Origin: Oscillatoriales cyanobacterium USR001
GTDB lineage: Bacteria; Cyanobacteriota; Cyanobacteriia; Cyanobacteriales; Microcoleaceae
Direction: 5' to 3'
DNA length: 64,000 nucleotides
NCBI GenBank assembly: GCA_001698425.1
Contig: MBRE01000078.1
Location: 25,929 to 89,928, forward strand
The notes under the pieces were generated by a model. The model ran no database searches, was not told the DNA's origin, and saw nothing but the letters and a program-made list of their open reading frames with translations. Made by a program: the position numbers and the translations under genes. Shown piece by piece: positions 17,683 to 28,150 of the stretch; the first letter of the stretch is position 1, and each line of letters begins with the position of its first letter.

Positions 17683-18758
17683 TAGGGTTGTTGTTTAAAA
17701 AATGGTAATTTGCCATAGAGTGATTCGCTGAATAAGATTACGAGAAAAACTAATCCTTGGAAAACTAAAATAGTGGCATCTGGTAAATTATGGGTGCGCT
17801 GTAATATTCCTCCACTTGCTAAAATTCCTCCCATTAAAATTGATACGAGTATGGCAGCTAAAGGATTTTGCCTTGCTAGAAATGCTACTAAAATGCTACT
17901 ATAACCGTAATTAGCATTGAGGGATTCATTGGCTCGACCATGTACTGCTGCTATTTCTATCATGCCTGCTAAACCTGCACAAGCACCTCCAAGAAAGCAA
18001 ATAATTAATGTTAATTTACCGACAGGTATTCCTCCCATAAGTGCGGCGCGGATATTTCCACCGGTAGTGCGGACGGCAAAGCCAAATGTGGTACGCTGAA
18101 TTAAGAAATAAGCGATCGCACACATAATTAATCCCAAAATTAAGCCGTAATGAACTCGCGTTCCTGGTAAATCTGGTAACATATTAATATCAGCAAGGGG
18201 GTAGGAGGAAGGTTTATTGAGGGAAGTGGGATCGCGCATTGGACCGCCAACTAAATGATTGAGAAATGCGATCGCGATATAATTAAGTAACAAGCTGCTA
18301 ATCGTTTCATTTACTCCTCGGTAATAACGCAGTGCGCCAACTAAACCAATCCACAAACCACCGCTAATTATACCTGCGATCGCCATCCCCAATTGTACAA
18401 TTAAAGGTGGTGCGGATGAAGAGGCTAATCCTGTAGCGATCGCACCTAATCCTCCCATCACTAAAGCCCCTTCGTTGCCAATAATTACCAAACCTAAACG
18501 CGCTGGAAGTAGCGTACATAGACAACTTAGCATCAAAGGAGCAGCACGAATTAGACTATTTTGGAAGGAAAACCAACTCCCAAAAGCCGCCTTGTAAATT
18601 GAGGCATAAACTTCTATAGGATTAGTCCCTACTGCGGCACAAAAAAGCCCAAATAACAATAGTGAAAACAATAAAGCCGCAATGGGAATAACTATTGCTT
18701 CTAGGATGAATATCCAGTTGAATGATAAGCTATTTTTTGCTATATTTTGAGTAGCCAT
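17673..18758 (-). CDS. BMP-type nucleoside ABC importer, permease 1
   Basis: This 361-residue polytopic permease of the NupP/YufP type has an N-terminal hydrophobic segment near residues 15-40 and the conserved ARLGLVIIGNEGALVMGGLG. A cytoplasmic coupling region includes RTTGGNIRAALMGGIP. It is encoded between the binding protein and permease 2. The extreme 3' end overlaps a heptamer tract, so the last residues may vary between strains. Confidence 0.92.
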   Translation of the reverse strand: MATQNIAKNSLSFNWIFILEAIVIPIAALLFSLLLFGLFCAAVGTNPIEVYASIYKAAFGSWFSFQNSLIRAAPLMLSCLCTLLPARLGLVIIGNEGALVMGGLGAIATGLASSSAPPLIVQLGMAIAGIISGGLWIGLVGALRYYRGVNETISSLLLNYIAIAFLNHLVGGPMRDPTSLNKPSSYPLADINMLPDLPGTRVHYGLILGLIMCAIAYFLIQRTTFGFAVRTTGGNIRAALMGGIPVGKLTLIICFLGGACAGLAGMIEIAAVHGRANESLNANYGYSSILVAFLARQNPLAAILVSILMGGILASGGILQRTHNLPDATILVFQGLVFLVILFSESLYGKLPFFKQQPYDS

Positions 18759-18779
18759 AGATTTAATTTGTAATTACCA

Positions 18780-18855
18780 TTAACAGTTAACAGTTAACAG
18801 TTAACAGTTAACAAACAACAGTTAACAAACAACAGTTAACAGTTAACAAACAACT
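18780..18855. repeat. STRR heptamer tract (AGTTAAC with AACAAAC) inside importer operon
   Basis: Roughly ten heptamers of CAGTTAA and CAAACAA fill the spacer between the binding-protein gene and permease 1. Confidence 0.9.
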
Positions 18856-20050
18856 AACTGCTTGTTTTTCCCAACACACCTTCTACTAACCAACTCATTT
18901 TTTCTAATTCCGGATCTTGCTGTTTAAATTCCTGCCCCGCAGCCACAACCACATTACCCTGATTATCCTTAATCTCCCCCTGGTAAATCGCAAAATTGCC
19001 TTCAATTAACTTAGCTTTCGCTGCATCCGCCTCCTTTTTAGCTTGTTCGCTTACCATAGATCCGTAGGGTGATAACTTACAAAAACCTTCCTTTAAACCA
19101 CCCCGAATTAAATGAGGAATTTCTCCATTCATCAAAGTTTTGCCAGCTAACAACATCTCAACATAGTTAGCATAAACTTTCGTCCAATCCCATTCAGCAC
19201 CAGTGAGATATCCTTTGGGAGCTAAATTTGCTTGATTCGCATGGTATCCACAACAAAAAATACCCCGTTTTTCCGCAGTTTCTATGATTACTTTGGGGCT
19301 ATCTACATGACAGGTAAGGACATCAATACCTTGATCGATCATACTGTTAGTAGCTTCGGCTTCCTTCACGGGCAAAGACCAATCACCAGTAAAAATTACT
19401 TGAGTGGTAATTTGTGGCTTAACACTGCGCGCGCCCAAAGTAAAACTGTTAATATTTCGCAGCACTAAAGGAATGGGTTTAGCGGCAACAAAGCCTAATT
19501 TATTACTTTTAGAGCTATGGGCGGCGACAATTCCCGCTACATATAAAGCTTCGTCAATATAGCCCAAATAACTGCCGATATTATTGGGGTGTTTGCTCGG
19601 ATTATAAAGTCCGCCTGCATGGAAAAACTGGACGTTAGGATAAGTTTTTGCTACCTTCAAAATGTGGGGGTCGAAATAACCGAAAGAAGTGGGAAACAAG
19701 ACATTAACTCCGTCCTGATTAATCATATTTAACATAGTTTCTTCCGCCGCAGTTGTTTCAGCAACGCTGGCCTCTTCAATTGTTTTTACTCCTGCCAGTT
19801 TAGAAACTCCTTCTTTTCCTTGGGCGTGGGCTTGATTCCAGCCATAATCATCTTTTGCGCCAACGTATAGAAAGCCTATTGTTACTGCGATCGGAGATGG
19901 GGACTGTCCTGTAGAGCTTTGATTTGCTTCCGGGGCTGTTGTTGGGGTGCATCCAGTTGTCAGGCGTAAACTAATGCCAAAAGCGCCTGCGGACAATAGC
20001 GCTCGGACTACCTGACGACGACTGAATGTTAAATAATGTTTACTGGTCAC
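18854..20050 (-). CDS. BMP family substrate-binding lipoprotein of the importer
   Basis: The 398-residue protein is a basic-membrane-protein (BMP/Med) family binding protein, predicted to capture nucleosides outside the inner membrane. The N-terminus has a twin-arginine motif (FSRRQVVRALL), a hydrophobic stretch and a lipobox-like LTTGC, suggesting Tat export and lipid anchoring. The mature part shows TIGFLYVGAKDDYGWNQAHA and GVNVLFPTSFGYFDPHI, typical of the family. It heads the four-gene operon. No nucleoside-responsive riboswitch was recognised in the 231 bases upstream. Confidence 0.9.
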   Translation of the reverse strand: MTSKHYLTFSRRQVVRALLSAGAFGISLRLTTGCTPTTAPEANQSSTGQSPSPIAVTIGFLYVGAKDDYGWNQAHAQGKEGVSKLAGVKTIEEASVAETTAAEETMLNMINQDGVNVLFPTSFGYFDPHILKVAKTYPNVQFFHAGGLYNPSKHPNNIGSYLGYIDEALYVAGIVAAHSSKSNKLGFVAAKPIPLVLRNINSFTLGARSVKPQITTQVIFTGDWSLPVKEAEATNSMIDQGIDVLTCHVDSPKVIIETAEKRGIFCCGYHANQANLAPKGYLTGAEWDWTKVYANYVEMLLAGKTLMNGEIPHLIRGGLKEGFCKLSPYGSMVSEQAKKEADAAKAKLIEGNFAIYQGEIKDNQGNVVVAAGQEFKQQDPELEKMSWLVEGVLGKTSS

Positions 20051-20281
20051 TGCTACTGCTTTTTTCGGTAATTTTATACATAAGGAAATGATGACACAAA
20101 ATTTAAACTATGAGTCTTGAATTTTTAGTGCTAATTGATACAATTATATTTAGCTATTGAGCTTACCAAAATCTAGCAGGATTGATGATTACCACAAAAT
20201 TTATTTTGTTGGGCATCAAAATACGGGGTTAAGTTTAATCAAAAGTAATGCGGAATAGTTATCGTTTGGAGGGTGGTTGGG

Positions 20282-23200
20282 ATGTTGGAAATCTGGACAA
20301 AATTTTTTATAGAAAGTGAATTAATTGCTTTTAGCTCATTTATTCCCCAGGGGCACTGCTACCTGTGGAAAACAGAGTTATTGTGGCTGCACGCTACCTC
20401 GGACTCAGCCTTAGCTGTGGCTTGCTATTCAATACCAGTAATGCTGGTTTATTTTGTCCAAAAGCGGCGTGACGTAGAATTTCCAGGGATTTTTTTATTA
20501 TTTGCGGCTTTGATTGCTTGTTGTGGTATGACGAGTATTGCGAATGTCTGGACATTATGGTATCCCAGCTATTGGCTGTCTGGATTGGTGAAAGCGATCG
20601 CGGCGATTGTTTCTATTTTAACAGCAGTGTTAACAGCATTAGCTCTCCCCAAAGCTTTAGCCATGCCTAGTGCGGCACAACTGGCAGCCGAAATTCGCGA
20701 TCGCCAAGCCACAGAAGCGGCCCTCGCAGCCAGCGAAGAAAGATTTCGAGCTATTTTTCATTCTTCCTTTCAATTGATCGCCCTGGTTGCTCCAGATGGG
20801 ACGTTATTGGAAGTTAATCAAACAGCCCTTGACTTCAAAGGTAGTTCTCGCGATCGCGCGATCGGTAAACTATTTTGGGAAACACCTTGGTCAGCAGGAG
20901 ATACAGCGCCAGGGACAGAGATTCAAGCGCAAAATTCCCAATTCGCGAATCCTCTTTGCCAGCAATTACAAAAAGCGATCGCCGCCGCCGCCAAAGGTCA
21001 ACTAATTCGCACTGAATTTGATCTACCTTGTATAGATGGGAAAATAATTACCCTAGATGCTTCCTTCAAACCCACATTTAATGCAGCAGGAGAAGTTAAC
21101 CCGATCATTATCGAAGGGCGCGATATTACTGCCCACCGCCGGACAGAAGCAGAATTGCGACAATATAAAAAACATTTAGAAATGATGGTGGAAGAGCGCA
21201 CAGCACAACTCACAAAACTCAACGAACTTATGCAGCAGGAAATAGTCGAACGCGGGCAAGCTGAGTTCGCTCTGCGACGGAGCGAAGAACGCTTCCAAAA
21301 ACTCGCCGCCAATGTACCGGGAATGATTTATCAGTTTCGGCGATCGCCTGATGGTAAAATTTCCTTCCCCTTCATTAGTTCCGGTGGTAGAGAAATCTAC
21401 GAACTCGATCCAGAGGCGATGATGGCAGATCCAGCACTGATTTTTAATGTCGTATATCCAGATGACAACCAAAATTTATTTGAGTCCATAGATTTCTCCG
21501 CTAAAAATTTAACACCTTGGAAAATGGAATGGCGAATTATTACACCAAGCGGCAAATTAAAATGGCTGTGGGGTTCATCTCGACCGGAAAAACAAGAAAA
21601 TGGGGATATTCTTTGGGATGGCTTGGTGATGGATATTAGCGATCGCAAACAACGGGAAGTCGAAGTAGAAAAAGAACGTCAACAACTCCGCCAAATTATC
21701 ACTTGTGCCCCCGTAGCAATGGCTATGTTCGATACAAAAATGTGCTATCTTGCCCACAGCCAAAAATGGGTAAAAGACAGCCGCCTACCAGTAGAATCTG
21801 CCATTGGTATGTGCCATTACGACTTATTACCTAATACACCTCAAATTTGGCGTAATAAGTTCGATCGCGCCTTCAAAGGTGAAATAGCTTCTGCTAGTGA
21901 GGATGTTTGGGAACTGGAAGATGGCAGTAAGATTTACTTGCGTTGGGCGATCCATCCTTGGTATGCAGCTAACGGTGAAATTGGCGGCGCAGTGATGGTG
22001 ACGCATCAAATAGATGAATTGGTAAAAGCAAGAGAAGCCGCGATCGCCGCCGCCCGACTTAAATCTCAATTCTTAGCTAACATGAGCCACGAAATTCGGA
22101 CACCAATGAATGGTGTATTAGGCATGGCTCAATTATTATTACAAACTGACCTCGCACCTAAACAACGAGACTGCGCGGAAATCATCCGTAGCAGCGCTCA
22201 CCACTTATTGAGTGTCATCAACCATATTCTTGACTTCTCCAAGTTAGAAGCCGGGAAAATGCAGTTAGAAGAAATTGACTTTGACTTAAACTCCTGCATT
22301 GAAGAAGTTGTCGAATTATTAGCGGCTCAAGCTGAAATTAAAAAGCTAGAATTAGCAATTTTAATTTATAGCACCGTACCGCGATCGCTGAAAGGAGATC
22401 CCAGTCGTTTGCGCCAAATCCTCTTAAATTTAGTGGGTAATGCCATTAAATTTACCGAACAAGGCGAAGTGATGGTACAAGTTTCCCTTCGCGATCAAAC
22501 TCTCACCTCAATTTCCCTCCGTTTCGCCGTCACCGATACCGGCATTGGCATTCCTAAAGAAGCTCAAGAAAAACTGTTTCAATCTTTTTCTCAAATCGAT
22601 GCTTCTACAACTCGCGAGTACGGGGGAACGGGTTTAGGATTAGCTATTTGTAAGCAATTGGTGGAACGAATGGGTGGCGAAATAGGCGTAGAAAGCGAGA
22701 TGGGAAAAGGCTCGACTTTTTGGTTTATGTTAGAATTTGGCAAACAGAGCAATTTAATTTGTCCCGCCGTACCTTTGAGTTTAAGCAGTCGTAAATTGTT
22801 AGTTGGGGCGGCTCCACCAAAGACGCGCCAAGTTTTGCAATATATGGCTCATACTTGGGGAATGCGATCGGATGCAGCAGCAGATTGTATGAGGCTTTTA
22901 GCTGCTTTGCGAAAAGCTGGTCAACACAGAAAATTTTATGATGCAGTTTTGTTAGATTTAGAGTTAGTAGAACAGGGAGAAAATTTATTAGTTGAAGTTA
23001 TTAGTTCTCACCCTGAATTTGCTCAAACTAAGTTTTTGTTAATGACTTCTTTGCAACAGCGAGATTCGACAATAGCGGAGAGATTTTACTTCCGTCTCGA
23101 ACAAACTTTAGGTAAAGGCTGTTGCGATTATCTCCTCAAACCGATCAAACCATCACAGTTATTTGATCGCCTCTTAGGAATCGCCTTCAAACCACCAGTT

Positions 23201-24001
23201 ATAGAAGCTAAACCACCCATAGAAAATAGCCAACTAAAAATATTAGTGGTAGAAGATCACCCAGTTAATCAACAAGTAATTCTCGCTCAGTTGAAAGTTT
23301 TGGGTTATGAGGCGACGGCTTGTGCTGATAATGGTCAAGAAGCCTTAAAATTGTTGGCAAAACAAGATTATGACATTGTATTAATGGATGGTCAAATGCC
23401 AGTATTAGATGGCTATCAAGCTACCCAGGAGTTACGGCGGCGGGAAAAAGATCGCCGCACTATAGTAATCGCATTAACGGCTCACGCATTACCAGAAGAT
23501 CGAGAGAAATGTCTCGTTGCTGGTATGGATGACTATCTCAGCAAACCTGTCGATCTTAAAGAGTTGGAAACTCTCTTAAAGCGTTGGGGAGGAGGGAAAG
23601 AAGGGGCTAGGGAAGAGGAGCTAGGGAATAGGGAAAAAGCCGAAAATTTTTCCCTAACTCCTTCTTCTCCGATCGATTTAGATCGGTTACAAAAATTTTC
23701 TTTGGGGAAGGTAGCTTTGAAAAAGCGTCTTTTAGAGGCTTTTATCAAGACTTCACTGGCAGATGTGGCAGATTTAGAGAGGGCGATCGCGGTTAATGAT
23801 TATCTTATTGTTGAGCAGCGCGCCCACCGACTTAAAGGCGCTTGTGCCAATCTCGGAGCGCAAAACCTCTTATATGTCGCCGAAAAACTGGAAAATTTGG
23901 GGCGATCTCAATCTCTAGCAGGAGTAGATCGACTTTTAGTTCAGTTAAAACATCACCTCGATCGCATCCAAGATTTTATCGAAACTTTACTCAGCCCATA
24001 G
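20282..24001 (+). CDS. Hybrid histidine kinase with ethylene-receptor-like sensor
   Basis: The order is: three membrane helices (about 35-130) resembling the ETR1 ethylene-binding domain, three PAS regions (about 145-270, 330-455, 465-585), HisKA with phosphorylatable His near 603 ([12 protein letters not shown]), HATPase ([19 protein letters not shown]), a degenerate receiver (about 845-965), a canonical receiver with Asp near 1036 ([15 protein letters not shown]), and a C-terminal HPt with His near 1181 ([14 protein letters not shown]). In the sensor, the Cys of the ETR1 CGATH motif is kept but the copper-binding His is Ser ([12 protein letters not shown]), so ethylene sensing is doubtful. 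GGAGGG at 20268 favours ATG 20282 over the GTG at 20273. No response regulator is adjacent. Confidence 0.9.
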   Translation: MLEIWTKFFIESELIAFSSFIPQGHCYLWKTELLWLHATSDSALAVACYSIPVMLVYFVQKRRDVEFPGIFLLFAALIACCGMTSIANVWTLWYPSYWLSGLVKAIAAIVSILTAVLTALALPKALAMPSAAQLAAEIRDRQATEAALAASEERFRAIFHSSFQLIALVAPDGTLLEVNQTALDFKGSSRDRAIGKLFWETPWSAGDTAPGTEIQAQNSQFANPLCQQLQKAIAAAAKGQLIRTEFDLPCIDGKIITLDASFKPTFNAAGEVNPIIIEGRDITAHRRTEAELRQYKKHLEMMVEERTAQLTKLNELMQQEIVERGQAEFALRRSEERFQKLAANVPGMIYQFRRSPDGKISFPFISSGGREIYELDPEAMMADPALIFNVVYPDDNQNLFESIDFSAKNLTPWKMEWRIITPSGKLKWLWGSSRPEKQENGDILWDGLVMDISDRKQREVEVEKERQQLRQIITCAPVAMAMFDTKMCYLAHSQKWVKDSRLPVESAIGMCHYDLLPNTPQIWRNKFDRAFKGEIASASEDVWELEDGSKIYLRWAIHPWYAANGEIGGAVMVTHQIDELVKAREAAIAAARLKSQFLANMSHEIRTPMNGVLGMAQLLLQTDLAPKQRDCAEIIRSSAHHLLSVINHILDFSKLEAGKMQLEEIDFDLNSCIEEVVELLAAQAEIKKLELAILIYSTVPRSLKGDPSRLRQILLNLVGNAIKFTEQGEVMVQVSLRDQTLTSISLRFAVTDTGIGIPKEAQEKLFQSFSQIDASTTREYGGTGLGLAICKQLVERMGGEIGVESEMGKGSTFWFMLEFGKQSNLICPAVPLSLSSRKLLVGAAPPKTRQVLQYMAHTWGMRSDAAADCMRLLAALRKAGQHRKFYDAVLLDLELVEQGENLLVEVISSHPEFAQTKFLLMTSLQQRDSTIAERFYFRLEQTLGKGCCDYLLKPIKPSQLFDRLLGIAFKPPVIEAKPPIENSQLKILVVEDHPVNQQVILAQLKVLGYEATACADNGQEALKLLAKQDYDIVLMDGQMPVLDGYQATQELRRREKDRRTIVIALTAHALPEDREKCLVAGMDDYLSKPVDLKELETLLKRWGGGKEGAREEELGNREKAENFSLTPSSPIDLDRLQKFSLGKVALKKRLLEAFIKTSLADVADLERAIAVNDYLIVEQRAHRLKGACANLGAQNLLYVAEKLENLGRSQSLAGVDRLLVQLKHHLDRIQDFIETLLSP

Positions 24002-24187
24002 TGAGAATTTTTCAATAATATTTCTTAACAGGTTGTAATGTTTTGAAATAAAGAGTATAATTTTATTAATATTGAGGATGACTGAGGCTATGGTCTAAAA
24101 TCGCCCAATTGGGTGAGTGTGATAATAACGCGATCGCCACAGCCAATCGATCCTCAAAACTAACCCTGAGTTTAATTGGTAAGTCAC

Positions 24188-25855
24188 ATGATAATTAGCC
24201 ATGAAAAGCAAACTGCTCAGGTAAAGGTAGCAGATTCTAAAACCTTTAAGCCCAAGCCTCCGAAAAAACCACTTCGCCAGTTTAACCGATGGGCGATCGC
24301 GTTACTAGCCGCTGGGTTATTAGCTGTACCAATTACCATGTACATAGTAAATCAGCACAGCAAGCCAAAGGAAAATCCGAGCAATTCCCTGACAGTACCA
24401 GTAGAAGCGAAAAATCTCACCGTGCGAATTACCGCTAGTGGTACAGTACAGCCAGTACAAAGAGTCAACATGAGTCCCAAAAGTTCTGGACGTATAGCTG
24501 AATTATACGTCGAACAAGGCGATCGAGTCGAGAAAGGACAGCTAATTGCCCGCATGGAAAGTAGGGATATAGAAGCCCAACTGATGCAATCTCAAGCCCG
24601 TCTCGCCAGCGCGATCGCCCGACTCGAAAAACTGCAAGCCGGAAACCGCCCAGAAGAAATCACCCAAGCCCAAGCTCGCCTAGATCAAATTCAAGCCAAT
24701 CTAGCGAGATTGCAAGCAGGTACTCGCTCTGAAGAAATTGCTCAATCTGAAGCTAGTTTAAACGAAGCCAAAGCCCGTTTAGCCAACGCTCAATCAGGGA
24801 GTTTATTACAAGAAATCGCCCAAGCAAAATCTCAAATTGAAGCCAATAAAGCCACCGCCGAATTAACAATGCAGCGGTTACAGCGCAATCGCAACTTATT
24901 AGAAGAGGGCGCAATTTCTCAAGATCAATTTGAAGTCTATCAAAAAGAAGATCGCATCGCCAAAGCAAACGTACAAGAAGCCGAAAAACGCTTGAAACAA
25001 CTACAAGAAAATCGGCGATCGCAAATCCAGCAATTGCAAGCCGCCGTCGAACAACAACAACAATTATTAAAGGAAAAAGAAAACGGCACCCGCCCCGAAG
25101 AAATCACCAAAGCCGAAGCCGAAGTCGCCGAAGCTAAAAGCAAATTAGCCCAACTCGTCAACGGTACGCGCCCCGAAGAAATTGCCTCAGCTAAAGCAGA
25201 TGTCGCCGAAGTAAAAGCACAAGTGCGCTACTACGAAGTGCAAATAGAAGACACAAAAATTCGAGCTCCATTCGCCGGGATTATTACTCAAAGATACGCC
25301 CTACAAGGAGCCTTTGTCACACCAACAACTTCCGCATCTACAACTGATACTGGAAGTTCTACATCTATTGTCGCCTTAGCCCAAGACTTGGAAGTTTTAG
25401 CCAAAGTAACAGAATCAGATATCGGTCAAATTAAACCCGGTCAAACAGTAGAAATTATCGCCGATGCTTATCCCGATAAAGTGTTTTCTGGACGAGTTAA
25501 ATTAATTGCTCCAGAAGCCGTAAAAGATCGCGATGTTACTTTATTTCAGGTGAGAGTAGCCATTGACAAAGGCAAAGATTTATTGCAGTCAGGAATGAAT
25601 GTCGATCTGAAATTTTTGGGTGAAAAATTAAATAATGCTTTAGTTTTACCTACGGTAGCGATCGTCACTAGCAAAGGGAAAACAGGCGTATTAATTCCTA
25701 ATGAGAAAAACCAACCAAAATTTCAACCCGTAACCATCGGTTCGACAATTGGCAATAAAATTCAAATTCTGGAAGGTTTAAAAGCCGGCGATCGCGTTTT
25801 TCTCGAACTTCCTGAAGGTCAAAAATTGGAGGACATCATTAAGAATCGTAAATAA
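24188..25855 (+). CDS. HlyD-family periplasmic adaptor (membrane fusion protein)
   Basis: The protein has one N-terminal membrane helix (about 35-57), a lipoyl-like half (SGTVQPVQRVNMSPKSSGRI), a very long coiled-coil hairpin (about 120-345), the second lipoyl half (IRAPFAGIITQRYALQGAFV) and beta-barrel domains to residue 555. The hairpin contains five spaced copies of a GTRPEEI-like motif at the turn points, suggesting internal duplication. Such adaptors link an inner-membrane ABC exporter to TolC. No permease or ATPase follows, which is unusual. A palindromic repeat lies directly downstream. The ATG at 24188 is chosen over an upstream in-frame TTG at 24176. Confidence 0.88.
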   Translation: MIISHEKQTAQVKVADSKTFKPKPPKKPLRQFNRWAIALLAAGLLAVPITMYIVNQHSKPKENPSNSLTVPVEAKNLTVRITASGTVQPVQRVNMSPKSSGRIAELYVEQGDRVEKGQLIARMESRDIEAQLMQSQARLASAIARLEKLQAGNRPEEITQAQARLDQIQANLARLQAGTRSEEIAQSEASLNEAKARLANAQSGSLLQEIAQAKSQIEANKATAELTMQRLQRNRNLLEEGAISQDQFEVYQKEDRIAKANVQEAEKRLKQLQENRRSQIQQLQAAVEQQQQLLKEKENGTRPEEITKAEAEVAEAKSKLAQLVNGTRPEEIASAKADVAEVKAQVRYYEVQIEDTKIRAPFAGIITQRYALQGAFVTPTTSASTTDTGSSTSIVALAQDLEVLAKVTESDIGQIKPGQTVEIIADAYPDKVFSGRVKLIAPEAVKDRDVTLFQVRVAIDKGKDLLQSGMNVDLKFLGEKLNNALVLPTVAIVTSKGKTGVLIPNEKNQPKFQPVTIGSTIGNKIQILEGLKAGDRVFLELPEGQKLEDIIKNRK

Positions 25856-25856
25856 A

Positions 25857-25985
25857 GAATAGAAATTAACTCGTTCGTAGTAAGCGCTTTAGCGCGCTTT
25901 CCGCTTACTACAATACAAACCAATTAGCGCTAAAGCGCTTACTACAAACCAACTAGCGCTAAAGCGCTTACTACAAACCAAATCA
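25857..25985. repeat. Palindromic element, GTAGTAAGCGC family, copy 2 (expanded)
   Basis: It begins with GAATAGAAATTAA like the copy at 48585. The inner GCGCTAAAGCGCTTACTAC unit is repeated, the last two copies as a tandem of about 32 bases with ACAAACCAA spacers. It ends with AAATCATCAAG, shared with the 48.6-kb copy. Confidence 0.85.
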
Positions 25986-25999
25986 TCAAGTAGTGCCCC

Positions 26000-26437
26000 G
26001 TGCCTAATTTATATGAAATTGATTTCTATGCTTGGACGCAACAACAAGTCTCCCTACTTCGTAACCAACAATGGCATCAAATTGATTTATTAAATTTAAT
26101 TGAGGAGATCGAATCTTTGGGACGAAAAGAGCGACAAGAATTGAGAAACCGTCTGGGAATCTTACTTGGAAATTTACTAAAATGGCAATTTCAAATAGAG
26201 CAACGTAGCAATAGCTGGTTAGGTACAATTCGAGAGCAACGGATTCAAATTAAACTACTTTTACAAGATAGTCCTAGCTTAAAATCTTCTCTAGTTGAAG
26301 TATTTTCAACTGCTTATGAACTTGGTTTAGCCTTAGCAATTAAAGAAACTCAATTAGGCGAACAAATTTTTCCTGAAGTCTGCCCTTATACCATAGAAGA
26401 AGCGCTAAATCCTGACTTTCTTACAGAGTTTAATTAA
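26000..26437 (+). CDS. DUF29 family protein
   Basis: The 145-residue protein has the family hallmarks LYEIDFYAWTQQQVSLLRNQ, LIEEIESLGRKERQELRNRL and LLKWQFQIEQRSNSW. Function is unknown; DUF29 proteins are numerous in cyanobacteria. It starts with GTG at 26000, just after a palindromic repeat. Confidence 0.88.
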   Translation: MPNLYEIDFYAWTQQQVSLLRNQQWHQIDLLNLIEEIESLGRKERQELRNRLGILLGNLLKWQFQIEQRSNSWLGTIREQRIQIKLLLQDSPSLKSSLVEVFSTAYELGLALAIKETQLGEQIFPEVCPYTIEEALNPDFLTEFN

Positions 26438-26450
26438 GCCAACGATAGCT

Positions 26451-26603
26451 ATGCCTAAATCAAATCTCTATCAAACAGACTTTTTAGGAATGAAAGGAAT
26501 TTTGGGAAAATACCTTTCTACCTGTATACTAAGCAATGGCGGACTAAGCAATGAAGCTAAAATACGGCTTCAAAAACCTAGTTTCTGCCTAAGCCCCAGA
26601 TAA
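26451..26603 (+). pseudogene. Short frame, possibly a degraded DUF29 copy
   Basis: A 50-codon frame starts MPKSNLYQTDFLGMKG, 13 bases after the DUF29 stop. The opening NLYQTDF resembles the NLYEIDF start of the DUF29 gene next to it, but the rest does not. It may be the remnant of a tandem DUF29 duplicate. Low confidence. Confidence 0.3.
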
Positions 26604-26652
26604 GTCCTAGATTCATCAACCCCCAAAGCCTTATAATACGGAGAGCAAAATT

Positions 26653-27294
26653 TTGGGAATAGAGTTACGCAGCTACGTATTTTTAGATAGCTTGCAACCA
26701 CAACACGCCGCTTATATCGGCACTGTCTCCGCCGGTTTTTTACCATTGCCAGGAGATGCGTCGCTGTGGATAGAAATATCGCCAGGAATCGAAATTAATA
26801 AAATTACCGACATTGCCCTAAAATCAGCTTCTGTACGGCCTGGAGTACAAGTAGTTGAGAGACTTTATGGTCTTTTAGAAGTTCATTCTAGTCGTCAAGG
26901 AGAAACACGGGCTGCTGGTAAAGCCATCTTAGAATCATTAGGAGTTAAGCAAGAAGAATGTATTAAGCCGCGAGTAATTTCTAGCCAAATTATCCGCAAT
27001 ATTGATGCTCACCAAACACAATTAATTAACCGGACCAGACGCGGGCAATTACTATTAGCTGGACAAACTCTTTATGTGTTGGAAGTAGAGCCAGCGGCCT
27101 ATGCAGCATTAGCAGCAAATGAAGCCGAAAAAGCAGCTTCAATTAATATATTAGAAGTGCAGGCAGTTGGGAGTTTTGGACGGCTTTATTTAGGCGGCGA
27201 AGAGCGGGATATTTTAGCTGGTTCCAGTGCAGCTAAAGCTGCTATTGAAAACGTTGCTGGTCGAACAAATACGATCGCGGGTAGAAATGAATAA
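26653..27294 (+). CDS. ccmP: Carboxysome tandem-BMC shell protein CcmP
   Basis: The 213-residue protein matches CcmP, the trimeric double-BMC-domain shell protein of beta-carboxysomes thought to gate metabolite passage. The N-terminal domain reads [20 protein letters not shown], with [15 protein letters not shown] after it. The C-terminal BMC domain shows [20 protein letters not shown] and [19 protein letters not shown]. It starts with TTG at 26653, which gives the family's usual MGxELRSY start; GGAGAG lies about 8 bases upstream. As is usual for ccmP, it is outside the main ccm cluster. Confidence 0.92.
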   Translation: MGIELRSYVFLDSLQPQHAAYIGTVSAGFLPLPGDASLWIEISPGIEINKITDIALKSASVRPGVQVVERLYGLLEVHSSRQGETRAAGKAILESLGVKQEECIKPRVISSQIIRNIDAHQTQLINRTRRGQLLLAGQTLYVLEVEPAAYAALAANEAEKAASINILEVQAVGSFGRLYLGGEERDILAGSSAAKAAIENVAGRTNTIAGRNE

Positions 27295-27328
27295 GTAAGT
27301 TAGGAGATTTTAATAGGAGCTTTTAATT

Positions 27329-28081
27329 ATGGCAAACATAGATCATTTAGCATTATTGACTTGGGGTAATCATAAATGGATGGATTGGCGAAATCGTAAC
27401 AGCGAAATCGCCCCAGATTTGAGCGAAGCTAATCTTAGAGAATTTAATCTTAAAGGCATTAATTTTGTTGGAGTAAACCTTTTTAGAGCAGATTTATCCC
27501 AAGCTAAATTAATTGATGCTGACCTTAAAGAAGCAAACCTCAGTTTAGCTAATCTTTCCCTCGCAGAACTTAATAATGCTAGTTTAATTGCTACTAATTT
27601 AACAGGTGCTAATCTGCAAAAATCAGATTTAAGCGGTGCAGATTTAAGTCTTGCTAATTTAATCGGTGCTGACATGAGTGGGGCTAATTTGAGAGGGGCA
27701 GATTTAGAGAATGCTAACTTAATTGGAACAGTAATGATGCAGGTTGATTTAACAGGTTCTCACCTTAATAATGGTAATTTTACTCAAGCTAATCTCCACG
27801 CAGCGGAATTAGTGGAAGTATGCCTTTATCGAGCAGATTTACAGAAAGCAAATTTAAGCAATGCTCACTTAAATGGAGCTTATCTTTTCAGAGCTAACTT
27901 GAGTTTTGCTGACTTAAGTGGAGCCGATTTAAGATGGTCAAATCTTAGTAAAGTTAATTTAACCGGTGCTAATTTAATGGGGGCAAATCTCAGAGGAGCA
28001 AATCTCGCAGGAGCTAATTTTACTAATGTTAATTTAGCCGAAGCAACTATGCCTGATGGGACAATTAATATTACATCATAG
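27329..28081 (+). CDS. Pentapeptide-repeat protein
   Basis: After about 30 residues (HLALLTWGNHKWMDWRNRN) the 250-residue protein consists almost wholly of A(D/N)Lxx pentapeptides, about 40 units (for example LSGADLSLANLIGADMSGAN). This folds as a right-handed quadrilateral beta-helix. There is no signal peptide or added domain. It follows ccmP by 34 bases and may share its transcript. Function is unknown. Confidence 0.92.
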   Translation: MANIDHLALLTWGNHKWMDWRNRNSEIAPDLSEANLREFNLKGINFVGVNLFRADLSQAKLIDADLKEANLSLANLSLAELNNASLIATNLTGANLQKSDLSGADLSLANLIGADMSGANLRGADLENANLIGTVMMQVDLTGSHLNNGNFTQANLHAAELVEVCLYRADLQKANLSNAHLNGAYLFRANLSFADLSGADLRWSNLSKVNLTGANLMGANLRGANLAGANFTNVNLAEATMPDGTINITS

Positions 28082-28150
28082 TTTCATAACGAGGGATTTA
28101 ATACAAAGTATGACATAATTTTACTGACAAATATACTAAAGGTGCAAAGC

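Noticed and set aside
20051-20272. Purine or preQ1 riboswitch ahead of the nucleoside importer
   Set aside because: I looked for a conserved aptamer-like hairpin set and saw none; the region is only AT-rich.
25872-25980. Possible CRISPR array from repeated GCGCTAAAGCGCTTACTAC units
   Set aside because: The units are palindromic cores with near-identical short spacers, no unique spacers and no cas genes. They are an expanded dispersed repeat.
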